A stretch of 12,890 nucleotides of DNA from Gammaproteobacteria bacterium. GTDB taxonomy: Bacteria; Pseudomonadota; Gammaproteobacteria; Thiohalomonadales; Thiohalomonadaceae. The DNA lies in NCBI GenBank assembly GCA_026193675.1, contig JAPHSO010000290.1, forward strand, positions 1 to 12,890. The letters run 5' to 3'. Within the stretch, counting starts at the first letter, position 1. The number at the start of each line of letters is the position of its first letter. Under the pieces are notes generated by a model, which ran no database searches, was not told the origin of the DNA, and saw only the letters and a program-made list of their open reading frames with translations. Made by a program: the position numbers and the translations under genes. This document shows positions 1-6,975 of this stretch, piece by piece.

Positions 1-273
1 ATCCCCTTTCCCTATGCGGTTGATGATCATCAAACCGCCAATGGTCAATTTCTGGTGAGAGAGGGTGGTGCCGAGATGGTGCAGCAGTCGGAACTGAGTG
101 TTGAGCGTCTAACCTCGATGCTGAATCGCTACTGTAAAAATGTTCAGGTGGGTCGTGAAGCACTTAAAACGATGGCACAGAGTGCACACAGACTGGCAAA
201 GCCTGAGTCGACCGCAGAGGTGGCGCAGATTTGTGCCAATGCGATGAATATTAAATTGGATGAGGTGGCCTGA
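1..273 (+). CDS. murG: MurG C-terminal part (UDP-GlcNAc:lipid I GlcNAc transferase), cut by window start
   Basis: The reading frame is open from base 1 and encodes the last 90 residues of MurG, the membrane-associated GT28-family enzyme that adds GlcNAc to lipid I to make lipid II. The first residues, IPFPYAVDDHQTANG (bases 1-45), match the conserved C-domain segment that carries the Gln and Asn used in UDP-GlcNAc binding; E. coli has a DRQQYWNA version. The rest is the usual helical tail. The GTG at base 55 is internal to this frame and is not the start. The stop at 271-273 lies 3 bases before murC, as in many dcw clusters. The N-terminal two thirds, including the glycine-rich lipid-binding loops, lie outside the window, so integrity of the whole gene cannot be judged. 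Confidence 0.93.
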   Translation: MPFPYAVDDHQTANGQFLVREGGAEMVQQSELSVERLTSMLNRYCKNVQVGREALKTMAQSAHRLAKPESTAEVAQICANAMNIKLDEVA

Positions 274-276
274 ATT

Positions 277-1752
277 ATGAGTAATCAGATCTCAACCAAT
301 AGATTGAACCAACCGCTTCCAGTGGAGGCGATGGGTTCAATTAGAAACATTCATATGGTCGGTATCGGTGGTGCCGGTATGAGTGGCATCGCTGAGGTGC
401 TGCTCAATCTGGGTTATCGGGTCTCGGGTTCTGATTTGCGAACAAATCGTGTGACTGAACGCCTGCAAGCAATGGGGGCACAGATCCATATTGGCCATAG
501 CGATAGCAACATCGAAGATTGTGATGTGGTGGTTATCTCCTCGGCTGTGACTGATGAAAATCCTGAGGTTGCTGGAGCGCGTGCCCGTAGAATTCCTGTT
601 GTTCCCCGTGCAGAGATGCTGGCTGAGCTGATGCGTTTCCGTCACGGCATTGCCGTAGCCGGTACCCATGGCAAGACCACCACCACCAGCCTGATTGCCA
701 GTCTGCTGGCAGAGGGCGGTGTTGATCCCACCTTTGTGATTGGTGGACGTCTCAACAGTGCCGGCACCAATGCCCGTCTTGGAGAGGGACACTATCTGGT
801 TGCTGAAGCTGATGAAAGTGATGCCTCATTCCTCTATCTGCAACCGATGACTGCGGTGGTCACCAATATCGACGCTGACCATATGGAGACCTATGGTGGT
901 GACTTTGAGAAGCTCAAGCAGACCTTTGTAGAATTCCTGCACCATCTACCATTTTATGGAATTGCGGTGCTCTGCATTGACGATCCCGTCGTTAGAGAGA
1001 TTCTGCCGCAGATCACCCGTAAGGTGATCACCTATGGTATCGATTCAGAGGATGCCGATTATCGTGCAACGGCACTGACTCAGGATGGTGTTATCACTAA
1101 GTTTGCGGTTCGTTGTCCTGAGTATGCGGTGCCGGTTCCGGTATCGATGCCGATGCCTGGAAAGCACAATGCGCTCAATGCGCTGGCGGCAATAGCGGTT
1201 GCCTGTGAACTGAAGATTGATCCCTCTGCGATTAAAGATGGCCTGGCTAAATTTGAGGGGATTGGGCGTCGCTTCCAGATGATGGGAGAGATAGCGCTTG
1301 TAGAGGGAAATATTCTTCTGGTTGATGATTATGGTCATCACCCTCGTGAGGTGGAGGCGACGCTCAAAGCGGCGCGGGCCTCATGGCCTGATCGTCGTCT
1401 GGTTGTCGCATTCCAGCCTCACCGTTACAGCCGTACCCGTGATCTGTTTGAGGACTTTACAGAGGTGCTCACCAATGCAGATCAACTACTGATCCTTGAG
1501 GTCTATCCAGCCGGAGAAGAGCCCATTAGTGGTGCCGATAGTCGCACGCTCTGTCGTGCCATTCGAGCTCGTGGTCAGGTTGATCCAATCTTTGTGAGCT
1601 CGCCTGATGAGTTGAGTTCGACCCTTTCCGGCATCGTTCAGGCGGGTGATGTGGTATTGACACTTGGTGCAGGTAGCATCGGTCAGGCTGCTCAGGAGCT
1701 CTTGGCAAAACTCTCTTCAGAGCAGAATCTGAAATCGAGGGGAGGGGATTGA
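277..1752 (+). CDS. murC: UDP-N-acetylmuramate--L-alanine ligase MurC
   Basis: MurC is the cytoplasmic ATP-dependent ligase that adds L-Ala to UDP-MurNAc, the first amino acid of the peptidoglycan stem. The 491-residue length equals that of E. coli MurC. Visible motifs in order: GIGGAGMSG at 29-37 (UDP-substrate Rossmann domain), GTHGKTTTT at 129-137 (Mur ligase P-loop), EADESD at 177-182, DADHME at 199-204, GKHN at 295-298, DDYGHHP at 350-356, FQPHRYSRT at 379-387 and LGAGSI at 463-468 in the C-terminal domain. All motifs used for ATP, metal and substrate binding appear intact. The ATG at 277 follows a GAGGTGG-like ribosome site inside the end of murG, with only 3 bases between the genes. 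The TGA stop overlaps the murB start. Its position between murG and murB fits an operon. Confidence 0.98.
   Translation: MSNQISTNRLNQPLPVEAMGSIRNIHMVGIGGAGMSGIAEVLLNLGYRVSGSDLRTNRVTERLQAMGAQIHIGHSDSNIEDCDVVVISSAVTDENPEVAGARARRIPVVPRAEMLAELMRFRHGIAVAGTHGKTTTTSLIASLLAEGGVDPTFVIGGRLNSAGTNARLGEGHYLVAEADESDASFLYLQPMTAVVTNIDADHMETYGGDFEKLKQTFVEFLHHLPFYGIAVLCIDDPVVREILPQITRKVITYGIDSEDADYRATALTQDGVITKFAVRCPEYAVPVPVSMPMPGKHNALNALAAIAVACELKIDPSAIKDGLAKFEGIGRRFQMMGEIALVEGNILLVDDYGHHPREVEATLKAARASWPDRRLVVAFQPHRYSRTRDLFEDFTEVLTNADQLLILEVYPAGEEPISGADSRTLCRAIRARGQVDPIFVSSPDELSSTLSGIVQAGDVVLTLGAGSIGQAAQELLAKLSSEQNLKSRGGD
1741..1747 (+). promoter_or_regulatory. Ribosome binding site of murB, deciding the start
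   Basis: GGAGGGG lies inside the last codons of murC. It is 6 bases from GGAGG to the ATG at 1752 and 9 bases to the ATG at 1755, but only 3 bases from the in-frame TTG at 1749. The spacing favours an ATG start over the TTG. Confidence 0.7.
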
Positions 1753-2675
1753 TGATGGCTGCCATGCAACAGCCCCAGCTCCGTGGTGAAATCCGTAACC
1801 ACGAACCGCTTGCCGGTTACACCACCTGGCGTGTGGGTGGTGAGGCGAGAGAGCTCTATCGTCCAGCAGACCTAGATGATCTGTCACTCTTCCTTAGCCA
1901 GCTATCTGATACTGAGGAGATTCACTTTATCGGGCTGGGTAGTAATCTGCTGGTACGTGATGGCGGTGTTGATGGCACCGTTATCCTGACTCATGGCCTG
2001 TTGGGTCAGATTGAGCAGATGGATGAGAATCGAATTTATGTTGAGGCTGGTGTCACCTCTGCCAAACTATCTCGTTTTGCTGCGCGTGCCGGACTTTCCG
2101 GAGCTCAGTTTCTAAGTGGTATCCCCGGCACTGTTGGTGGTGCACTAACGATGAATGCCGGATGCTTTGGTAGTGAGATCTGGCCGCTGGTTGAGAGTGT
2201 AAAAACCATCAATCGTCATGGTGTGATGGTTACTCGAAATGCCGCTGAATATGAGGTGGGTTACCGCAGCGTTAAGTGGCCGCAAGATGCTCAGGATGAA
2301 TGGTTTGTGGCTGCGACGTTAAAACTTGAGAAGGGTGAGCCAGAAGCGCTGCTTGCAGAGAATCGGTCGCTACTTGAAAAACGTGGCGCAACTCAGCCAA
2401 CACAGCTCCCTAATGCGGGATCGGTGTTTAGAAACCCGGAAAACAGTTTTGCCGCACGATTGATTGAGAGCTGTGACCTTAAAGGACATTGCATCGGCAA
2501 GGCGTGTGTTTCAGAAAAACATGCCAACTTTATTATCAACAGCGGCGGTGCAACTGCCACCGAGATTGAGCAGCTGATGGAGTATGTGGCAGCTCAGGTA
2601 GAGCAGACTCATGGCGTTAAATTAGAAAGGGAAGTTCGTGTGATTGGTCAGCCTGTCTCTGGAGATGCGTTATGA
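1752..2675 (+). CDS. murB: UDP-N-acetylenolpyruvoylglucosamine reductase MurB, short form
   Basis: MurB is the FAD- and NADPH-dependent reductase that turns UDP-GlcNAc-enolpyruvate into UDP-MurNAc, upstream of MurC in the same cytoplasmic pathway. FAD-domain motifs are GLGSNLL at 61-67 and SGIPGTVGG at 122-130. The likely catalytic residues are Arg172 (in GYRSV), Ser224 (in GSVFRNP, the proton donor) and Glu294 (in EREVR). At 307 residues it is shorter than the roughly 340-residue E. coli type I enzyme and fits the compact type II class. The start at 1752 is preferred: its A is the last base of the murC stop, and GGAGG lies 6 bases upstream. The ATG at 1755 is equally possible, while the TTG at 1749 is too close to the ribosome site. 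The 3' end overlaps ddl by ATGA. Placement of murB between murC and ddl is common outside the enterics. Confidence 0.96.
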   Translation: MMAAMQQPQLRGEIRNHEPLAGYTTWRVGGEARELYRPADLDDLSLFLSQLSDTEEIHFIGLGSNLLVRDGGVDGTVILTHGLLGQIEQMDENRIYVEAGVTSAKLSRFAARAGLSGAQFLSGIPGTVGGALTMNAGCFGSEIWPLVESVKTINRHGVMVTRNAAEYEVGYRSVKWPQDAQDEWFVAATLKLEKGEPEALLAENRSLLEKRGATQPTQLPNAGSVFRNPENSFAARLIESCDLKGHCIGKACVSEKHANFIINSGGATATEIEQLMEYVAAQVEQTHGVKLEREVRVIGQPVSGDAL

Positions 2676-3613
2676 ATGATGCATTGAGATTCGGAAAGGT
2701 GGCGGTGTTGATGGGTGGTCAGTCTGCAGAGCGCGAGATATCACTGAAAAGTGGCACTGCTGTGCTTGAGTCTCTGCAACGTCAGGGAGTTGATGCCCAT
2801 GGGATCGATTGCAGCAACGGTACACTGCAACAGCTTCAGAACGAAGGGTTCGATAGAGTCTTTATCGTGCTACACGGTCGTGGTGGTGAAGATGGCACGA
2901 TTCAGGGGGCACTCGATTCTATCGCGCTCCCCTATACCGGTAGTGGCGTTCTCGGTTCAGCACTAGCAATGGATAAATTGCGCACCAAACAGATCTGGCA
3001 AAGCTGTGGTATCCCAACTCCACCATTCCAGATCCTTAAACAGGGTTTTGATGCATCTGAGGTGGTTGCCAAGCTAGGGATTCCATTGATGGTTAAGCCG
3101 GTACATGAGGGTTCAAGCATCGGTATGAGTCGAGTTGAATCGGCCGATGAGCTTGAAGCCGCCTGGCAACAGGCGACCAGGACTGACGCTGTGGTAATGG
3201 TCGAGTCCTGGGTGAGTGGTGCAGAGTTCACCGTTGCGATTCTTGATGGCGTAGCACTACCGCCAATTAAACTTGAGACACCGAACAGCTTCTATGACTT
3301 TGATGCCAAATATCGTGCAGAGACTACGCAATATATCTGTCCTTGTGGATTAGACGATGCAGATGAACTGCGACTCAAAACTCTTGCGCTAGCGGCGTTT
3401 GATGCTGTCTCGGCATCAGGTTGGGGGCGTGTTGATGTGATGGCAAATTCGGCAGGAGAATTTCTACCGATTGAGGTCAATACAGTTCCCGGGATGACCG
3501 ATCACTCGCTGGTACCGATGGCGGCAAAAGCTGCAGGTATCGACTTTGATCAGTTAACCCAAACCATTCTTGCCCAGACTCTGAATCAGAAGCAGGAGGT
3601 TGCCAATGGCTAA
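2672..3613 (+). CDS. ddl: D-alanine--D-alanine ligase Ddl
   Basis: This ATP-grasp enzyme joins two D-Ala molecules to give the terminal dipeptide of the peptidoglycan stem. It has 313 residues; E. coli DdlB has 306. Visible motifs: GGQSAEREISL at 15-25, whose Glu20 matches the E. coli DdlB Glu15 that binds the first D-Ala; LHGRGGEDGTIQG in the substrate domain; HEGSSIG at 145-151, matching the DdlB Ser150 region; FYDFDAKY at 207-214 (omega loop with the conserved Tyr); GWGRVDVM; and EVNTVPGMT at 268-276, with the Mg-binding Glu268 and Asn270. The Tyr in the omega loop fits a D-Ala-D-Ala ligase rather than a D-Ala-D-lactate type. The ATG overlaps the murB stop by ATGA and has GGAG 7 bases upstream. 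The 3' end overlaps ftsQ by 8 bases. It is the dcw-cluster copy (the ddlB position). Confidence 0.97.
   Translation: MNDALRFGKVAVLMGGQSAEREISLKSGTAVLESLQRQGVDAHGIDCSNGTLQQLQNEGFDRVFIVLHGRGGEDGTIQGALDSIALPYTGSGVLGSALAMDKLRTKQIWQSCGIPTPPFQILKQGFDASEVVAKLGIPLMVKPVHEGSSIGMSRVESADELEAAWQQATRTDAVVMVESWVSGAEFTVAILDGVALPPIKLETPNSFYDFDAKYRAETTQYICPCGLDDADELRLKTLALAAFDAVSASGWGRVDVMANSAGEFLPIEVNTVPGMTDHSLVPMAAKAAGIDFDQLTQTILAQTLNQKQEVANG
3594..3600 (+). promoter_or_regulatory. Ribosome binding site of ftsQ inside ddl
   Basis: AGGAGGT is a near-perfect anti-16S match 5 bases before the ATG at 3606. It overlaps the in-frame TTG at 3600, so it rules out that start. It is one of the strongest ribosome sites in the window and lies entirely within ddl coding sequence. 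Confidence 0.8.
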
Positions 3614-4364
3614 AGCTAAAAAGAGAGGCGCCTCTATGCGCCATCAGCAGCATCAACGTAAGTTTCCAATGAAGAGGCTCTTCAAGTATCTGCTACTTGT
3701 GCTCTCTATTGGTGGACTTGGTTTCTGGCTTAGCGGACCACTTGAGCCCGGCTCATATCCAATCCATTCGGTTCGTGTTGTCTCTCCTATTGAACATGTT
3801 AGTCAGAGTGCGCTTAAAGAGGTTATTGAACCCCAAATTGGAGAGGGTTTCTTCCGGATCAATGTGGATCAGATTAGTAAAGATATTGAAAAACTTCCCT
3901 GGGTACACCGTGCGGCAGTGCGCAGAGTGTGGCCTGGACAGTTGGTGGTCAATATTGAAGAGCAGCAGCCCTTTGCCATTTGGAATGATGATGCGCTGGT
4001 TAATGTAGAGGGTATCTCATTCAAGCCTGAGCAGATGAGCGATCAACTGGTTGGACTACCGCACTTTGTGGGGCCTGAGGGGACCGAGAAGATGATTAGT
4101 GAAAGATATCGTGAGCTGACAGAGAGTGTGGTCAGTCGCGATATCAATATTGTGCGTGTTGACCTGAGTGGTCGCCGGGCATGGCAGCTGGAGCTTGATA
4201 ACGGCCTGATTCTCAATATGGGAAGAGAGTCGGTGGTCAAGCGGCTGCAACGATTTGCTGGCGTCTATCAATCTGATATCAAGCCAAAACTGGCTCAGAT
4301 TGATGGCATTGATTTGCGATATACCAATGGTTTTGCTGTGCGTTGGCGGCAAGCGGCGACATAG
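3606..4364 (+). CDS. ftsQ: Cell division protein FtsQ
   Basis: FtsQ is the bitopic inner-membrane protein that links the early cytoplasmic ring (FtsZ, FtsA, FtsK) to FtsL, FtsB and the septal synthase. The 252-residue product has a basic cytoplasmic tail rich in Lys and Arg (residues 1-24), one hydrophobic segment at about 25-42, and a POTRA domain starting near PIHSVRVVS (from residue 52). The domain includes the conserved LPWVHRAAVRRVWPGQLVV region. A beta domain follows (VDLSGRRAWQLELDNG, then the RLQRF helix) and ends in DLRYTNGFAVRW, the usual C-terminal strand region. The start at 3606 is fixed by the strong AGGAGGT. The gene overlaps ddl by 8 bases and ends 12 bases before ftsA. Sequence conservation in this family is low, but the order ddl-ftsQ-ftsA and the domain layout make the call firm. 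Confidence 0.95.
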   Translation: MAKAKKRGASMRHQQHQRKFPMKRLFKYLLLVLSIGGLGFWLSGPLEPGSYPIHSVRVVSPIEHVSQSALKEVIEPQIGEGFFRINVDQISKDIEKLPWVHRAAVRRVWPGQLVVNIEEQQPFAIWNDDALVNVEGISFKPEQMSDQLVGLPHFVGPEGTEKMISERYRELTESVVSRDINIVRVDLSGRRAWQLELDNGLILNMGRESVVKRLQRFAGVYQSDIKPKLAQIDGIDLRYTNGFAVRWRQAAT

Positions 4365-4376
4365 CGGAGAAGAGAG

Positions 4377-5612
4377 ATGGGAAAAAAGACAGATAAAAAT
4401 CTAATTGTCGGGCTCGATATTGGCACCTCCAAGGTGGTCTGTATTGTGGGTGAGATTAATGCTGAGGGTGAGATCGATATCATCGGCATTGGACACAATC
4501 CTTCACGCGGCCTGAAGAAGGGCGTAGTGGTCAATATTGAGTCGACTGTCTACTCCATTCAACGTGCCGTAGAAGAGGCGGAGTTGATGGCGGGCTGTCA
4601 TGTCCATTCTGTCTATGCCGGTATTGCCGGTAGCCATATTAAAAGTCTCAACTCCCACGGTATTGTGGCGATTCGTGACCGCGAGGTGAATCACGCCGAT
4701 GTTGAACGGGTGATTGATGCGGCACGGGCGGTGGCAATTCCTGCGGATGAAAAGATCCTCCATGTGTTGCCGCAGGAGTTCATCATCGATAACCAGGAGG
4801 GGATTCGTGAACCGATCGGTATGTCGGGGGTTCGTCTTGAGGCTCGGGTCCATCTGGTTACCGGTGGAGTGAGTGCCGCACAGAACATTATCAAATGTGT
4901 ACGACGCTGTGGTCTGGAGGTTGATGACATCATCCTGGAGCAGCTCGCTTCCAGCTATTCGGTGCTTAGCGATGATGAGAAAGAGCTGGGTATCTGCCTG
5001 ATCGATATCGGTGGTGGGACGACCGATATCGCTATCTTCACCGAAGGGGCGATTCGTCACACTGCCGTGATCCCCATCGCCGGAGATCAGGTGACCAACG
5101 ATATCGCAGTGGCGCTGCGTACCCCGACCCAGAAGGCGGAAGAGATCAAAAAGCAGTACGCCTGCTGTCTGACTCAGTTGGCAAATCCCGATGAGACGAT
5201 TGAGGTTCCGGGTGTAGGTGATCGTGAACCCCGTCAACTGGCTAGACAGACGCTTGCCGAGGTGGTGCAACCCCGTTACGAAGAGCTGTTCACACTAATT
5301 CAGGCCGAGCTTAGACGTAGTGGTTTTGAAGATCTTATTGCGGCAGGTGTTGTGCTGACTGGCGGCACTTCGAAGATGGAAGGTGTTGTCGATCTTGCTG
5401 AGGAGATCTTCCATATGCCGGTTCGCCTGGGCATCCCCAAAGGGGTTAATGGTCTGGTCGATGTGATCAGTAATCCAATCTATGCAACAGGTGTCGGTCT
5501 TTTACAGTTTGGACAGAACAACCGCGGCAGTGGTGTCTCTGAACTGACAGAGAATAGTGGTCTGGGTGGGGTTTTTGAACGGATGAAGAGCTGGTTTCAG
5601 GGCAATTTTTAA
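4377..5612 (+). CDS. ftsA: Cell division protein FtsA
   Basis: FtsA is an actin-like ATPase that tethers FtsZ filaments to the cytoplasmic membrane and recruits later divisome proteins. The 411-residue product shows the actin-fold nucleotide motifs: phosphate-1 GLDIGTSK at 12-19, phosphate-2 LIDIGGGTTD at about 208-217, and the adenosine motif VLTGGTSKMEG at about 326-336. The FtsA-specific 1C subdomain lies between the first two. The C-terminus, FERMKSWFQGNF, is an amphipathic helix like the membrane-targeting sequence of E. coli FtsA (420 residues). GGAGA lies 6 bases before the ATG. The gene starts 12 bases after ftsQ, so both are probably on one transcript. The following spacer to ftsZ is unusually AT-rich. 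A 255-codon open frame antisense to this gene is judged a coding shadow. Confidence 0.98.
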   Translation: MGKKTDKNLIVGLDIGTSKVVCIVGEINAEGEIDIIGIGHNPSRGLKKGVVVNIESTVYSIQRAVEEAELMAGCHVHSVYAGIAGSHIKSLNSHGIVAIRDREVNHADVERVIDAARAVAIPADEKILHVLPQEFIIDNQEGIREPIGMSGVRLEARVHLVTGGVSAAQNIIKCVRRCGLEVDDIILEQLASSYSVLSDDEKELGICLIDIGGGTTDIAIFTEGAIRHTAVIPIAGDQVTNDIAVALRTPTQKAEEIKKQYACCLTQLANPDETIEVPGVGDREPRQLARQTLAEVVQPRYEELFTLIQAELRRSGFEDLIAAGVVLTGGTSKMEGVVDLAEEIFHMPVRLGIPKGVNGLVDVISNPIYATGVGLLQFGQNNRGSGVSELTENSGLGGVFERMKSWFQGNF

Positions 5613-5665
5613 TAATATTTTTTTAAATATCAAAACAATTTTTAGTAACAAATTTATAGTTTTTT
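5613..5665 (+). promoter_or_regulatory. AT-rich ftsA-ftsZ spacer, possible ftsZ promoter
   Basis: By hand count only 5 of these 53 bases are G or C, far below the flanking genes. The stretch includes an AT-only inverted repeat (ATATTT at 5615-5620 and AAATAT at 5625-5630, with four T between) and a -10-like TATAGT at 5655-5660. No good -35 box is visible at 16-18 bases upstream, so a promoter is an inference from composition and the -10-like hexamer. If it is real, transcription would start about 15 bases before ftsZ and would let FtsZ be made in excess of FtsA. Confidence 0.4.
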
Positions 5666-5669
5666 GGAG

Positions 5670-5674
5670 AGGAG
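5670..5674 (+). promoter_or_regulatory. Ribosome binding site of ftsZ, deciding the start
   Basis: AGGAG sits within the purine run GGAGAGGAGAAG, 7 bases before the ATG at 5682. An in-frame TTG at 5664 lies upstream of this site and is therefore not the start. Confidence 0.8.
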
Positions 5675-5681
5675 AAGTACG

Positions 5682-6848
5682 ATGGCATTTCAATTGATTG
5701 ACAATAGAACTCAGGGTGCGGTCATTAAGGTGATCGGTGTGGGCGGTGGAGGAAGTAACGCTGTTGAGCATATGGTGTGTGCAGATATTGATGGCGTTGA
5801 ATTTATCTGTGCCAATACAGATGCGCAGGCACTGGAGCTCTCATCAAGCCGTGTGCAGTTGCAGATTGGTAACAACATTACCAAGGGACTTGGTGCGGGT
5901 GCTAATCCTGAGATCGGCCGCCAGGCTGCGATGGAAGATCGTGACCGGATCTCTGAGGCCCTTGAGGGTGCAGATATGGTCTTTATCACTGCCGGTATGG
6001 GTGGTGGAACCGGAACAGGTGCTGCACCTATCATCGCTCAGGTGGCTAAGGACATGGGTATTCTTACCGTTGCGGTGGTTACCAGTCCGTTCCCAATGGA
6101 AGGCAGCAAACGTATGAGCCTTGCAAGAACGGGCCTCGAAGAGTTGACCCAGTTTGTCGATTCGCTCATCACTGTCTCAAATGAGAAGCTACTGGATGTG
6201 CTTGGTGACGATATCGACATGCTTGATGCATTTGGTGAAGCCAACAATATTCTATTGGGAGCGGTTCAGGGTATTGCAGAGCTGATCACTATTCCGGGTG
6301 TCATTAACGTCGACTTTGCCGATGTACGAACCGTGATGTCTGAGATGGGAATGGCGATGATGGGTTCTGGATCATCTGCTGATGAGGATAGAGCAGCCAT
6401 TGCTGCAGAGAAGGCGATTGCCAGTCCGCTGCTTGAGGGGGTCAATCTCAAAGGTGCACGTGGCATTCTGGTGAATGTAACCTCTAGCAAGATCACCATG
6501 GGTGAGTTTAAGAAAGCGGGTGATATCGTACGAGAGTTTGCAGCTGATGATGCGACCATCGTTATGGGCACCGCTATCGATCCAGAGATGGGTGATGAGC
6601 TGCGCGTTACAGTGGTTGCAACTGGACTGGGCAATAAACAGGCGGTTGAAGAGCCACAACCATTCAGACCTTCGATTGTTGAGCCAACTACAGGTCGTCC
6701 TAACTATGACAGTCTGGATAAGCCAACAATCATTAGAAAGGGTGGCAGTGTGGCGGGTGAACCGACTCCAGCGATGTCAGCAACACCGGAAAATGGTGGT
6801 TTTGATGTGCTTGATATCCCAGCATTTCTACGTCGCCAGGCTGATTAG
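5682..6848 (+). CDS. ftsZ: Cell division protein FtsZ
   Basis: FtsZ is the tubulin-like GTPase that polymerises into the cytokinetic ring. The 388-residue protein has the N-terminal glycine loop GVGGGGSNA at 19-27, the tubulin signature GGGTGTG at 107-113, SPFPMEGSKR in the core, and the T7 synergy loop NVDFADV at 209-215, whose acidic residues complete the GTPase site of the next subunit. A variable linker follows. The last 12 residues, LDIPAFLRRQAD (377-388), form the conserved C-terminal peptide that binds FtsA and ZipA and are almost identical to the E. coli end. The start at 5682 is set by AGGAG 7 bases upstream and gives the typical MAFQLID-like N-terminus. The gene is last in the dcw run; a 127-base gap follows before lpxC. 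Confidence 0.99.
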   Translation: MAFQLIDNRTQGAVIKVIGVGGGGSNAVEHMVCADIDGVEFICANTDAQALELSSSRVQLQIGNNITKGLGAGANPEIGRQAAMEDRDRISEALEGADMVFITAGMGGGTGTGAAPIIAQVAKDMGILTVAVVTSPFPMEGSKRMSLARTGLEELTQFVDSLITVSNEKLLDVLGDDIDMLDAFGEANNILLGAVQGIAELITIPGVINVDFADVRTVMSEMGMAMMGSGSSADEDRAAIAAEKAIASPLLEGVNLKGARGILVNVTSSKITMGEFKKAGDIVREFAADDATIVMGTAIDPEMGDELRVTVVATGLGNKQAVEEPQPFRPSIVEPTTGRPNYDSLDKPTIIRKGGSVAGEPTPAMSATPENGGFDVLDIPAFLRRQAD

Positions 6849-6849
6849 G

Positions 6850-6866
6850 GGGAGTACACTTCTCCC
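6850..6866 (+). terminator. Weak hairpin after ftsZ
   Basis: GGGAG (6850-6854) and CTCCC (6862-6866) can form a 5-base-pair stem with a 7-base loop directly after the ftsZ stop. No T tract follows, so at most it is a pause or a mRNA-end stabiliser. Read-through into lpxC is likely. Confidence 0.25.
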
Positions 6867-6889
6867 GAATAGGTCAGATTGTGAATGAT

Positions 6890-6918
6890 CACACAGTTTT
6901 TAAGGTGATAACTGTGTG
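6890..6918 (+). repeat. 9-bp inverted repeat in the lpxC leader
   Basis: CACACAGTT (6890-6898) and AACTGTGTG (6910-6918) are exact reverse complements separated by 11 bases. The sequence just after (TTAATATAG, 6919-6927) is AT-rich but has no T run, so this is not a standard terminator. It could be an RNA hairpin in the ftsZ-lpxC transcript or a protein-binding site near an lpxC promoter. A further CACAG at 6937-6941 could pair with the same CTGTG (6912-6916), giving an alternative fold. Confidence 0.5.
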
Positions 6919-6975
6919 TTAATATAGTCAGTTCGTCACAGAAATAGACAAAATTGTTCGATAGCGATTGAGATT

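Noticed and set aside
337..792. 151-codon open frame on the - strand inside murC
   Set aside because: It is antisense to the conserved P-loop part of murC, with no family resemblance and no ribosome site of note. It is a coding shadow.
1749..1751. TTG as the start of murB
   Set aside because: It gives only 3 bases between GGAGG and the start codon, and ATG codons at 1752 and 1755 are better spaced.
4503..5270. 255-codon open frame on the - strand across ftsA
   Set aside because: It lies wholly antisense to an intact ftsA with all motifs, shows no recognisable domain, and reads like a low-complexity reverse-frame translation. It is a coding shadow.
5664..5666. TTG as the start of ftsZ
   Set aside because: It lies upstream of the AGGAG site and would add residues not seen at the conserved FtsZ N-terminus.
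5711..6634. Several 69-128 codon frames on both strands within ftsZ
   Set aside because: All overlap intact ftsZ in other frames. Their Ser/Thr/Pro- or Arg/Trp-rich composition is typical of off-frame reading.
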